Shown here: positions 38,501-50,972 of the stretch, in pieces | How positions within the stretch are numbered: the stretch's first letter is position 1 | Layout: every line of letters begins with the position of its first letter | Source of the DNA: Dipetalonema caudispina | Taxonomy: Eukaryota > Nematoda > Chromadorea > Rhabditida > Onchocercidae | DNA: 64,000 bases | Assembly (NCBI GenBank): GCA_013365325.1 | Contig: JABVXV010000093.1 | Location: 62,001 to 126,000, forward strand | Direction: 5' to 3' | Translations under genes and position numbers: made by a program | Notes under the pieces: model-generated | Database searches by the model: none | Seen by the model: the letters and a program-made list of their open reading frames with translations, nothing else | Told to the model about the DNA's origin: nothing

Positions 38501-41500
38501 ACCTTCCAGCACGAAATCTGTAAATACCAGTCGGATGTTTCAGAAATTTTCAAAAAAATATAAAAAAAGACAATGCTTACAGTACCATTATAAGTAGCGG
38601 AGTTGTTGATTGGCAAAGCTCTAACATGAAATAATGCACTTAGATCTGATATTTCACCATAAATGGAATCAAATGCAACAACAACATTTTGTGGATTAAT
38701 ACCATCTTGATCATAAATGCTTTCCAAGCACAAACGTATATTATTCATAGTTAAACCTGTAATAATGTAACTTCAGTTCAGATCTCCCTGAAATTAAGGG
38801 GTTTGATGAGCAAAATAAAAGTACCAAAACATTTCTCAGATTTACCTTATTTTACGGACTACACCCTGCCACTTAGTCATTTTTGTAACATATGAAGGAG
38901 TGGGAAAATAGAGAAAACATGAATTACAAAAAATACATACCTCCAGCAAGCAGTATTGGAACCGAATAAATGGGATCAGTTGATGATAAATGAGTTTGAC
39001 CACTACGTGGTATTAATGGAACATCAAGACGGCTTTCTGAAAACAGAAATATCGAAACCTTCAAATTCCGAAGAAGGCCTCCCAAAATCCTACTAATTTC
39101 ATTATTTAATCACATCAGAAGGAATCAATTTTAACAGCTATTATCACAAAGTGGAACAATTTAAAACAAACTCTAAACTTCTGTAGGCATTTGGACAAAA
39201 AAGCCAAAATCACCATTTGCTAGAAAAGATAATTTGTTATCAGGATGGACAGTCAAAAGTACAAGGCACTACAGGTGTTTAATACGATATTTCGGAAGAC
39301 AAAATAAATTTAATACAAACATGTGTAGAAAGAAAAGACAGCATAAAGATGGAAGATAAAAGTGTAAAAAATTATTATATACTATGTAAAATGAAAAGCA
39401 AAATAACATAAAGTAAACAAACCATCACAAAAGTCTTCATAACCATCATACCGGGAACAAAAATGTCTTCGGAGCATATTTTGTGCCTTTAGCAAACGAC
39501 TTTTTACTGTTTTGAGTCCATCCACTAGAAAACTTTTTTTTTAAATTCCAAAATAACCTAATGTCTTACTTTAAAATACCGTGAAATTGATTGAACCTAC
39601 ACACTGAGGGTACACAAATGGTATGTTTAATCGGTTTAGCCCATTCATTGCCAGACGGTAAATTCATATCCTCAAATGGTGTGTAACCATCAATTCCTTT
39701 CTGGCCAATGAAATACCATGAAGCACGGAACTTCAGGCGATATATGAGGCTTGAGCCCAACTCGTAGAAAATATGTTTTGCCATGTCTGATAAGCTGAAA
39801 AGAAAACTGACATACCGCTTCTCTTTTTCAATAATAATCTAAAAACTATTGGTAAAATTTAGACAAAAGACAAACCTACTCGATGCCTCATCAAAACTGA
39901 TTACAGCTACAATCTCTCCAGGTGACAGTTGCTCCAAAAACAAAACTAGTGCCGAACTATCTATAAAATTAAATTGTTAATAATAGTGTGAATAATGCTT
40001 CTACTGCTTTGTACATAATTCTTAATAGAATCAACTTATGTTACAAGAAGTGACCAGAAACGTCACAATACATTAGTTTCCTTTTGTTGAAACAAGCTAG
40101 AAACACAAAGTAAAACTTTTGGCAGTCAACATGAAGTGTTCTACAATAAAAGTTATGTACCGTCAAGATAAGTATCATAGTGCCCAGTACGCATTACTTG
40201 ATGAGTTTTAGAATCGATTACAACCAAATTCAGCCCACGACCAGCAGAATTCAGATTTCGATCTATTATTCTGTAATTATTATTTCAGACACTTGGTACA
40301 TAGACTTTAAAAAAAAAAGTGATTAGCAGCACTGAACTCGTTCAGTGATCCAAATAGTTAAGTTCATATAAAATTCTAATAACATAACAAGTGAGTAATA
40401 CCAGAATAATGAAGTAATAATAAGCAAGAAAATAAGAACTTGAGTAATGAAGCATGCTGTTCATAAGTTAAAGCAAGGAACAGTTGATGAGCGATAAGAC
40501 TACAATTTTTTCTTTAAATGCAAACTGCTCGAAATTCCTACCAAATATACTAACACTTACAATCTTCCATTGACGCACAACCGAGGCGAATCATCTTTGT
40601 CCTTCCCCGAATAAAAAAGCATCGGGATTTCATCTAAAAATCGATTTATCGTCAAGTTATTTGCTCACATCCAAAACAATAACTGAAATTACTCTTTTGA
40701 CTAAAAAAAGAGTTAATTTTGACTCTCTTCATGATGATTTAGTCGTTACCTGACACTCTGGACAAAAAGCCATAACCATAGTATGGAATATGAGATCCTG
40801 CTGCGAGTGAAAAGAAAGCATTGCAAGACTTTTGGGTTTAGCTTAAGATTTACCGAATGAAATGAAATATAAAGTGAAACTCTTAGTACCCGAATTATAC
40901 ATTCTCCACTGAACTATGGCTAATAATGCTCAACCTTTGGATAAGGAGGAATATTAGATTATTTAATGAAGCGCATCATTAAATAGTAGCATGGTACACG
41001 CTCAATACGGCCATACATCAATCATCGAAATACACTCCTGTGAATGCCCCGTAACAGAAATGAACTTTTAATTGGGAGGAAGAGAGAAAGAAAAGATGGA
41101 ACCTTCTGGACAGTTTTCTGCATGACCACAATTCGGTAACTCTTCACCCAATTTCACATTCATTTTCTGTCCTTTTACAGCTGATAATTGTGCAACAATA
41201 TGCTCATCTATATGATGCGCTTCAGATACTCGTATCGTAACATTTGACTGCTCTCCCACTATAAACAAACAGATTTTTTTAACAAAAACTTAACAGAAAT
41301 ATAAACCTTAATATCCGCTACATGCTCTGCACATAAAATCGCTGTAAGAACAATTTCACGTAATGTTGTGAGTATCCACTCTGTCGCTGCATGTAATCTT
41401 AATCTATCGAAGCAGAAATAACAATGAAAAGTTTCTATTATCCGAATAAGTACATTACAAAGGAGTTATGAAACTACAGACTTCAAATTATACAAATAAT

Positions 41501-43684
41501 TTTTATGAAACGATAACTGATGCCAAATGCAGATCATCAAATCTGGAAATTTTCAATAATCCAGCAGAATTTTTACGTAAACAACTTCAAAGATAATTGA
41601 CATAAGAACGAGAAGTGCAACATACTCGGCGCTTTCAAACATCTGACATAATATTTCGGTTCTACTATTTCCAGTGAAACAACCTTTAAAAAAATACAGG
41701 AAAAAATTATGGAAAAAATAAAAGTTGGATGAAGTTTTGTCCAAATTATTGCTAAGAAAAACATTAAGCTCAAGAAATTAGTGAAAAACTCGCATTCAAT
41801 AAAGAATAACAGCGAAGGTTTCAGAGTAACAACCTTTTCAAAAGCTGCAGAAACCGATAGACCTAACTGTCCCACAAAAAGTATACTGCTCTCTGTTTTG
41901 TACTGCGCAAGTGACAGACCAAACAAACGCAACAACTGCCGTGTTTCAGCTGAGATCCTGCATTGGCTCATTTAGAATTATTATTCTACAGAAAAAAAAA
42001 AGAAAGACGATTGCACTTGCAATTTCTGGAATTTAAAAAGTAGAAAATGCTCTGTTTTCCTGCAAAAACCTGTATGCACCTCATCTTGTTGTAGGATTGG
42101 GCATCTAAATGTTAGCTGGCCTTCGAACTGGTCCGAGTTACGGAAAATTAATCAGTGGATAGATTACTGAGAAATATAACTTGACAGATGTGTGATCTTT
42201 TCCTCCAGCATGGCTGTAGCTAAGATCACCACTGAGAGACACGCAATAGCGTAATAAAAGAATCAATTAATCGGTATTGGAAATATCTTGCTGAAAGAGC
42301 TAGAAATTGAATTACTGACCGTGATGAAAGCTAAAGACAAAAAAAAAAAAAAAAAAAAAAAAATAAACAAACATACTTTGATGAAACGTCACCGTATGAA
42401 GTTCCCACAATAATTTCAGAACTATGTACTTGTGCTAACAACTTCATGACTGAAAAATCACTGTCTTGAACGCTCAAATAATGTACACCGACCACGCTTT
42501 TATCACCTACAATATAAGAACTTTTTCTTTTCCAATATTCTTCTAATACACATAGAGTGCACTCATTTGCTCAACCAGAAATACGATGTTTGAACTTTTT
42601 TTGATTTTGAACTATGTATCTATTTGAATTTAGGAAAAACCAATTACAGCAAAAAACAGCATAATTTTGCATACAGTTCAAATAAACAGGATAAAATGCT
42701 GCTATTACCCAATATTGTAAGTCAGTGGAAAAAATTTCCAGCAACCTAGAAAACACAATACATTACAATGAAATGTGGGATGAGACCTCAAACCACAACA
42801 TTCTACCATTTTCTATCGGACGAAGTTTGAATGGGTGCATAACGAGCGACAAAAAAAAAAAAAAAAAACACAAAGAACAGCTGAATAAAGCTTGAAAACT
42901 TACTATTTAAAATAGCGATGTTTAATCCTTTAACCAATTTCGAACTATCAAACAATCTGAAAAACAAAATGATAGCTGAGTTTTTCATATTAAACGTAAA
43001 ATAAGAAAACTTCAAATAATGGAAAATTTATTCAGAAAAGAGGCTGCAATATTATACGGAAGTATAATTTCACATTATTTTCAATTCAGCATATAATGAA
43101 CTAAATTAAAATGAGACAACTTTTCCGAAAAGTAAAAGTAACTTCTTATAATCCAAACAGAGCAGTGGTGGTTTCGTTCGACTTTCCGGTCTCAGTAAAA
43201 CTGTCACTTCGTCTTTTGGACAATACGCTTTTCTCACGCATTCACTGTCTGCAACATTAATAATTAAAGGATTGAACAAATGCTTCAAATAACACAGTCT
43301 TGTTTCTCAGGAAAGAATAGGTTCATACGTTTAATATTGTGGAACATATATACATTATATATATGTATATATATATAATGTATATAAAGAAATCCATTTT
43401 CCAAGTCTTCTTAGTAATAATAAGTAGACATACCACCAATTTTAACAGGAACAATATTTCTTCGCAACTGAGTCCAGCCTACAAACAAAATATTTTTTAT
43501 ATTTTTTCAATATCAGAAAAATAATGTAACACATTCTACCTTTTAACAGACATAGAATCAATATGAAAATAAGGAACTTACCATCCCCATATTTTGATAC
43601 ACTGCTGTTTCGAATAATTATCCAAAGAGAAATGAGCAAAATTAACAGTAATGAAGTTCGTTTTAACCAACTAAAACGAAGCAT
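35503..43684 (-). CDS. POMGNT1: POMGNT1-like type II membrane glycosyltransferase with two ILEI/PANDER-type domains
   Basis: Exons in transcript order: 43684-43582, 43478-43434, 43248-43143, 42956-42904, 42506-42377, 41957-41834, 41683-41626, 41386-41333 (or -41360), 41258-41103, 40800-40750, 40633-40561, 40270-40161, 39960-39876, 39794-39580, 39524-39423, 39036-38941, 38756-38586, 38517-38341, 38068-38015, 37905-37790, 37526-37369, 37161-36982, 36503-36390, 36258-36163, 35584-35503; about 902 aa (human POMGNT1 660). Residues 1-9 are basic, then LLLILLISLWIII forms a signal anchor, placing the rest in the Golgi/ER lumen. A first ILEI/PANDER-like domain (about 65-205; core GLNIAILN, SSILFVGQLGLS) and a second (about 290-450; GRGLNLVVIDSKTHQVMRT, ASWYFIGQKGI) precede a GT13-like region with EED at about 601-603 and WLIPDIS near 704. 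The tail (DESTNALSQLARCFDLHI; SYVLVANSSP) matches the POMGNT1-specific C-terminus, which argues against a plain GnT-I. POMGNT1 adds beta-1,2-GlcNAc to O-mannose. Activity here is doubtful because no WDWDMW-like motif is seen. Several donors are ambiguous. Confidence 0.75.
43346..43386. repeat. AT-rich palindrome in an intron
   Basis: TATATACATTATATATATG and its approximate reverse complement face each other and could form a hairpin of about 17 bp. It lies in the intron between exons 2 and 3 of the POMGNT1-like gene and may simply be an imperfect (TA)n repeat. Confidence 0.7.
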
Positions 43685-43724
43685 TTCCTTTCATTTAAGT
43701 TCGATTACCGCTTTCTCGCTCTCA

Positions 43725-43740
43725 TCAAATCTGAAAATAG
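43725..43740 (-). promoter_or_regulatory. putative spliced-leader acceptor of the POMGNT1-like gene
   Basis: Read on the minus strand, CTATTTTCAG ends at 43731 and is followed by a 46-base leader before the ATG at 43684. The acceptor matches the nematode TTTTCAG consensus and no upstream coding exon joins it, which suggests trans-splicing or a non-coding first exon. Confidence 0.45.
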
Positions 43741-45250
43741 AAAAATCCTTTTTATATTAGCTTCCCAGTATTTCCCTATTCTATGTAACGGGAGGTAGAA
43801 AAATCCATATTTTATAACATATTACCAGAAAAGACGAATACATATACTCTATGTGCATAAATTTATAGTTAATTCTTTATATTATTTTTTTTTTTTTAAA
43901 CATAAATTGTATGCTGACAAAACGTGATGTATATTCCTTTACATGCTAGTAATGATATCAGTACTAGTCCCGTTAGAAAAATTCCGAAAATCATCCCATC
44001 GTGCACTGCCAATTCATGCGTTAATAGTTTGCTGCAAAAAATATCATGGTTATATCGTTATTATCATTTAAATATAAACACTATAGTTTTTACCAATATC
44101 ATCAATGCAAACGTCAACATTATAGTTATCGGTAACGGATACGTGAGCACTTAGTAAACAATGCAATGATTACTTGAGTTCGAAAGTAACCGCAAATGAA
44201 GTTTGACATATAATTTACATGAACAAAAAATTAGACTCAGAAATGAGATGTTTCAAAAGGAAAACACCGTTTAGAAATTGAAGATTTACAGCATTACTGA
44301 TAGAAATACTGAAGATTGACACCGTTCTCATTAATTTTTGAAAACTTTGCGATCAATCCGATCTCAAATTTCAATCAATCACATATTTCTGGCAAACATT
44401 CACTAACCAAGCGTAAAACAGTATAATATGTCAACAAAATTAAAGTTGCTATATGTTATTATTATACTCAATATTATGCAAATTTCCAAAATTTTGCTAA
44501 TGTTGCCAAGTTTAGCTGAAGGGAAAAAACTGGGAGGATTTGAGCTACAGCGCAAGTAAAGATTGAGGGTGAATAGAGAAGTAGGTCACGGGTAAACAGA
44601 TCATAGAGATTGGTGAAATTTGGTAGCTTGCGCAAACGATATTCGTAACGTTATGTGAATGGAACTAGTGGAGTTAAACGTATAAGGGAGACGTGTATGA
44701 TCGCACGTGTAAACGTGACCTGTCTGGTCGTGCATGCAAGGGAGACCTGTATGGTCGTGAAAGGAGAGGTCAGGAGTGAATAGAGAAGTAGGCTACGAGC
44801 GAATAGACTATAGAGACTGAAGTCATTAGGTAGGGTCGTACGTATAGCTGGAACTTGTAAAGCACGATAATAATGATTGTAGATTAAGAGTATATTTGTG
44901 AAGGAATTTGTTACATTGTGCGAATGGAACTTATAAGATTGCGTAAATAGTTCTCATAGGATCTGCAGGTATGACTTGTAATACTGCGTAAGTAAAGATT
45001 GAACAAATAAAGATCGAAAGTGGGTAAAGAAGTAGTTTTGGAATGAACAGATCACAAATCTTGAAGGAGTAGATGGCGTCGCCTATAGTTCAAGGTACGA
45101 ACAACCGCCACTTTAAATCTGCTAACCCTATTTGCGGGTGTTTTCGGTCAGGTTTAGGGACAAGTTGCCGTCGAGGTATTGCAGGGTTTTCTGTCGGCGG
45201 GATAACGGAGCAGTAAGTTCCGGAATAATAATGTAAATATTCAGAGTGTT
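43741..45250. other. divergent intergenic region (POMGNT1-like / METTL13)
   Basis: No gene is supported. The first 800 bases are ordinary AT-rich DNA. From about 44551 the sequence is visibly less AT-rich and contains a degenerate tandem array. The last 180 bases before the METTL13 start are the most GC-rich non-coding stretch in the window and include TATTGCAG at about 45179-45186, a possible trans-splice acceptor. Confidence 0.6.
44551..45065. repeat. degenerate tandem array (~210-265 bp spacing) upstream of METTL13
   Basis: A block of the form GTAAAGATTGA...GAATAGAGAAGTAGG...GAACAGATCATAGAGATTG recurs in diverged form at about 44551-44611, 44776-44820 and 44986-45060. A second block, built on GTGAATGGAACT, occurs near 44652 and 44917. 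A third, GGGAGACNTGTATG, occurs near 44687 and 44739. The order of blocks suggests an old, decayed duplication of a longer unit. Confidence 0.65.
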
Positions 45251-48200
45251 ATGTCAGTTATTCCCGGTAGCTCAGGCGATTTCCAGGATCCGTCATTTTG
45301 GAAGGAATTTTACAAGGATTCCAAGAATGCTTTCGAATGGTAAGATCATTAATATTGTTGTATTACTTGCCTCATGTGTTTCCCTATTCGGGGCACGTTT
45401 TGATATTATTTAAAATTATTGTCATTTATATAACTCTTCAGGTATGGTGATTTCAAGAGTTTTGGACGCGTTTTAACTAAATATTTAAAATCGACTGATA
45501 AAATTTTACAAATTGGATGTGGCAGTTCGGAATTAGCAAGCCAGGTATGTTTAAATTGTCAGACTTATGTTATTTTTTCAGTTTTTGTTCAAGATGTTGG
45601 TTATTTACAAGAGGGTTTTAATGAACAGAAAGTGAGGAGTTGCTTGAATCACAAGGACAAAGGTTAATTATCTTACTGTCAAAAAACCGACCATTTTTGA
45701 TAAAGAAATGACAAGGTTTGATGGTATCATGAAACCATTTCGGTATACACTTTCACTGCCCTACAATATAATAGTTTGGAATTTTAGTAACACACACGTT
45801 TCCTTTTCTCGTTTCTATTTATTATACTACCTTTACTTCCTCTACTTTTTTGTTTTATAGCTTTACGATAATGGCTATCGAATAGTTGATAGTATCGATA
45901 CTGATGAAGGAGTTATCCAAAAACAAGTTGCCAATAATAGTTCATCCAGACCGGAATTACAATTTATGTGTTGTTCGGCAGCAAAAGTAAGGTTTTTTGC
46001 TCCAACCAATTACACTTTCTGGTTGGAGTTTGCAACTGACATTGATTACAGTTCATGGAAATATACCCAAATAATAAACAATAATTAAGTGGTAGTTTGG
46101 TTTCCAAATTGTTGTCGGTTATTTTAATTTAATTATAACAAAGTTTAACAAATCAGTCGCTTGTACCGTTTGTTTGTCTTTAATTTTTATTCTTTCAAAA
46201 TTTTTTGAAGATTGACGCACCGGACGAAAAATACAACGTGGTCCTAGATAAGGGAACGCTCGATGCATTAATGCCATCCGCACGTGAGAACGTAATGGAA
46301 GACGTGGAAAAAATGTTTACAGAGGTGTGCCGAGTGCTTACCGTTGGAGGTCGATACATTATCCTTACTCTTGCTCAAAAACACGTGCTCAATTCATACA
46401 TACCATTTTTTCTGAAACGGTTTGTTTAACTCATTCATATGTTGGGAAGAAAATTTGACTAAATTTCAACTGGAATAGAACCAGTCGAAACAGTTTGACC
46501 CAGATCAATATTTGAAATGTAAATTTCATATTTCTTGGGGGAACATTTCCTTTCATCCGTTCTCCCTTCTCTGCTCGTTATAAAATTTGGTTTGCACAAA
46601 GGAAGGAAAAGAACTTAGTGAAATAGGATGAAAAGGTGAAAGAAATCGAATATCATTTCCAAAGGGATTCACCCTGATTTCAGCATTTTTGTTTCTGTAT
46701 AGGTACAAATTCATGGATCCTGGCTGAGATTAATCACTATAATGTTACATTTATTGTGTACAGATATGAATAATGCGAATTTGTAGGAAGAATTTCATTA
46801 TACGGGTCGAAAAGAATATTGATACTGATTGGAAGTTTCCTTTGCCAGTGTTTTTGCTTATCGCAACGAAACTTCGTGTTTCTCTTCCTTCACCAGTGAA
46901 TTTTTTATATAATTTTGCTTTTGGTGAAATCTAGATTGGTTCGTATCAATTTAATGGACTTTTGAATGTTAACTGTGATTAAAAGATCTTTTCTAACATT
47001 TCTTGTCTTTCTGATGAATTACCAATAACCTAAGTGAATAGTGAATTAACGAAATATGACTCAACCCAAGAGTACCATAGGCTTTCGACTGCGCAGAGTA
47101 TACGGTTGCTTCTCACACAGCAAGGCATAGTGTTGGTTACCCTATTAGTCCCATTTCTGGTAGAGCGGTAGTAATTAAAGATGTTTTTGGAATAGTGGAA
47201 TAATGTAGGACAAACATTCTATTGTTGGTGACATTGTAAGTATTGGTCTCCATATTTGCAGTACATGGAGTTAATACTTTCAACAGAAAAGAAAGCGGCT
47301 AAATTCTCGTCTTCAGAGAACTTGATCAATGCGATAAATGCGGAGCAGGAATTCTCGAGATTTCGCCATCTGTGTTCCAAGTATGAATTATTCAGCATAA
47401 AAGTGCTACATGTAATTTTAGCAATAAGACGTTTTGATAATTTTTCAATTGAATGGCAGGAAAAAGTTCTGCATTTTTAGCTTCTGGCGCTTGTAGAAGT
47501 AAGATTTGTCACGGATTATGATATATAAGAATGACCATAGTGCACATAATGACAGTTTCCCAGTTTTGCTTAAATTATGCATTCCTGGAAACCTTTTAGA
47601 AAGTTGGAAGACGAAGTAAGTTTGATATTGTATGGTAACGATGAGAAGCCACGATATCAGATAGCAGTTCTTGACGACCCGGAAGTCACTCTATTAAGTT
47701 CTTTTGCCGTCTTTATCGTCCCGGTTGGCAGGTTTGTTTTCGATGGCACTTGTTGCTGTACTTTATTATTTGAGCAGTCAGTGTATGTATGCGTTATAAG
47801 ATGTTCTCAAAATTAAGTCTCAGTATTTTAGAGATCATGACTGGTTTTTCGCCACTGAAAGAGGACGTTCATCATTGCGCAAACAATGTGGTAAGGATCG
47901 ATTGGCAGTTGTTACACTATATCGTGATCAAAAATATGAAAATATGGAGCAAGTCAAGGATGAATTGGGTCCATATGTAATTCAGCTTACTCCAGCATCT
48001 CTGCTTCAAACAGTTGAGATTTTATAATTATAACACTTGATTTTGATTACTATATAGCTTATGCTGTACTTTCAAGCGTGAAATATTTCGTTTCAGCGTA
48101 AGTCAGTGGTTGAATTTCTTTCGCTTGGCAAAATTGATGTTAAAGAAACTCGTGCCACGGGGCATTCGGAGGTCAACGGGCCATGGGCAGTGGAAGATGT

Positions 48201-50818
48201 TCGCATACAAAGTTCGCTGTACCGAAGACTTGTCTTTTTGTCTGCTCAAAATCTAGTACAGTCTGAAGTTAAACTGATTCGTAAGTTTTATTTTAAAAAT
48301 AAGATGGAAGTAGCACGAATATTTATCCGCAGTGAAAATACAAACTTGGTTGTAGAAGGTTAAGTAGGTATTATACATGATAATGTGGACTATCTTCTGA
48401 TTTGAGAACAATACAAGTTTAGGATCTCTAATTTAATTTCATGTTTCAGTGTGGTGAGGTATACGCTCCTGAGCACTGGAAAGTTGTTTTTTTCTTCACA
48501 TAAGTAGATCACTCAACAGTTATTTATTCACCTTGACAAGTAAGTAGGGAAACCATTGTTCAAAGAGAAAATCGTATGTGCAAGGCAAACGTACTGTCCA
48601 GGCAATATTTAATGTTATTTTGCTAGAAGCTATTTTGCGGTAATAATCATTCCTGGTTTTTTGAATAATATAATTTTATTGATGAAGTTGTTTTGCAGGA
48701 AATAAAAGAGGTCGCGAAATTGTGGATTTGCATACATTAACCTCGGAATATCACGAAGCGATGTTGGCAGCTCTACCTTTCATGTTACGTCCTGGTGAGA
48801 AATTGAACCATTCAACCAAATTACGGTACGTTTTCCTATGATCATGCTGTTGTTCACTTACTATACTCTCCTTGTAGCTTACATATTTACGAATATTTAT
48901 TTCATAACGAAATTATCCACACAATATTGATAGTGCATTTCAGATTACTTGTTCTTGGATTAGGTGGTGGTGTTCTGCCTTCCTTTCTGCACCTCAAATT
49001 TCCATCAGTAAGTCCAAGTCTAGAATAAATTTGAAGTTGCATCGGATTTTAATTGTCAATTACTATTGAGGAACGATGCGATGATGGATCGCACATATGT
49101 AACTATAAATTAAATTACTCCGTGTATTGTTTCAGATGTTTGTCGTAGCTGTGGAATTAGATCAGAAGATTGCAGAAATTGCAAAAGATTGGTTTTCTTT
49201 CAATAGTGACCCGCGTTTGACCGTCGTAATCAAGGATGCTCTCACATATGTTGAAGAACTGGTGCAGCAAGAAGGTAAGTAGTGACTTAAATTTAAACTG
49301 AGTAGTTTCAGCAAGTTTAACAGATGGTTGAATTTTGGACATTTCTTTTAGTCTCAGAATTATAACTAATGTTTTCTTATAATGTAGACGCATATTCATC
49401 AAATTTTCAGATGAATCGCTTTTATTTGATGCCATATTCATTGATGTAGCTGGAAGCATTCATGAAGATGGATTGAGTTGTCCATTACCGTCGTTTGTAA
49501 CAGAGGAAGCTCTGAAGAAAATGTATGCCGCACTTCGTGGAAGAGGTAAAGCATACCTCTTTATTGTTTCATAATTTGGAAAATGCGTATCATGAATATT
49601 ATTTGAATCATTTTCGCATTTTACTTCATCCTGGTTATCTGTTCATGTCGCTAGTATATTTCAGTCACTTTCCAACTCTTTTATCGAAATAATACATTTT
49701 CGGAATCCTTCTCATTAGTATTTGCATATTTTCCATGAAATCTATTCAAAAAAATAATTAGGAAAAAAATTTACTGTACTGATACTATTTGGAAAGTCAT
49801 TATCTACAATGTTGATCTCTTTTTGTATATAAAACATTTGACACCAGACGTCTAGTTAGTAGAATACACAAGCTAAAGCAGCATAATACGGGGACTTATT
49901 AATACATATATCTGAGCCATTAATAGAAGAGCCCAGTATACATGAGCAACATGTAAATAATGAAAAAAAGCAAAATATTGAATTGAGTGGAGGTAATCAA
50001 TAAGCTTGATAGAAATATCCTGCAATGATTTAACTCACGTTTTACATCATTTTATTTGTTTATGCTTATTCTTCCGTTGTTTGAACTCTTGTATTGGTTA
50101 ATGTTAACACCGAAACTAAAGTTAATGCCTGCATCGAAACGATTTAGAGATGCAAAAAATTAGTTCCATTTATGGTGATCTTTTATGAAACACTAAAAAT
50201 TTCTGAATACGTGTACTACTGGCAAGTGATAACCTAATAAATCAAAAAATAGAATGTTTTACGATATGCGAAAACCGGTAGCTTTATTTTATTTCGGTTT
50301 CTTAAATTCGCTTGATTACTACTGTGCTTGCCTGATTTCTAGGAGTACTGGCTTTAAACTTGGTAACTCGAAACGACGATGTTGCTGAACAAATTAAAAA
50401 CCGTATTTTATCGATTTTTTCATATTATTATAGCCATTGTAGCGAAGAGGACATAAATCAGGTATGTCTTCTTTGGATTGGGATGCTTATTAGAAAAATA
50501 AAATTTTGTTAGAACAAGATAGTAACGTCGTGTATTCGATGGCCAAGTCAGTTCCTTTTTTTAATTTTTAGGTTCTGTTTCTTTCCATTCCATACTTACA
50601 ATTCCAGATATAATTTCGATGAAATAAAGTTGGGGATTGTATTCGAGGCGTTTGTCTATTTGTTTATTCTTTTACAGGTTTTGATTTGTCCAAAAGTGCG
50701 GAAAAGCTTATATGATGTACGAAAGGCCTGTGAAAATTACAAAAGGGAGAAGGGTACACTGCGAAATTTATTCTCAAATATTTCGGCGTTGAAATTTTAT
50801 GAGAAGCGAGACAACTGA
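45251..50818 (+). CDS. METTL13: METTL13 homologue (eEF1A lysine and N-terminal methyltransferase), 15 exons
   Basis: Exons: 45251-45339, 45442-45544, 45861-45986, 46211-46419, 46787-46895, 47262-47380, 47600-47731, 47832-48012, 48097-48280, 48699-48825, 48944-49007, 49136-49274, 49411-49545, 50343-50461, 50678-50818; phases agree, giving 658 aa (human 699). The protein has two seven-beta-strand SAM methyltransferase domains. The N-terminal one starts with FWKEFYKDSKNAFEWYGDF and has motif I LQIGCGSSE (about 52-60) and the family block VVLDKGTLDAL (116-126). The C-terminal one has motif I LLVLGLGGG (about 461-469), acidic post-I VVAVELD and IFIDV. The middle carries EDVRIQSSLYRRLVFLSAQ, close to the human VIEDVQ...YFRRLIFLS. 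In mammals the two domains methylate Lys55 and the N-terminus of eEF1A. The start is the first ATG of the conserved frame. The upstream neighbour is divergent, 1.6 kb away. Confidence 0.95.
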
Positions 50819-50966
50819 CAGATGTTTACAAAACGGACTCGAAATGTGTTTTAAATGTTTTTCAATTGTTACTATTATGCTTTGAATGAGGGATTGTTAG
50901 TTTTCTTTTATTTTTTCTCTCTTGCTTTATATTTCTGTAGGAAATTTTAAGGTTGATTGTGAACTC

Positions 50967-50972
50967 AATAAA
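50967..50972 (+). terminator. polyadenylation signal of METTL13
   Basis: AATAAA lies about 150 bases after the stop codon, in CTCAATAAAATTGG. The distance fits a typical nematode 3' UTR. Confidence 0.7.

Noticed and set aside
42571..42756. Possible extra exon of the POMGNT1-like gene (frame LLEIFSTDLQYW)
   Set aside because: Its inclusion breaks the phase needed by the next, clearly coding exon. Skipping it uses a perfect GTAAGT donor and gives a gap-free ILEI/PANDER alignment.
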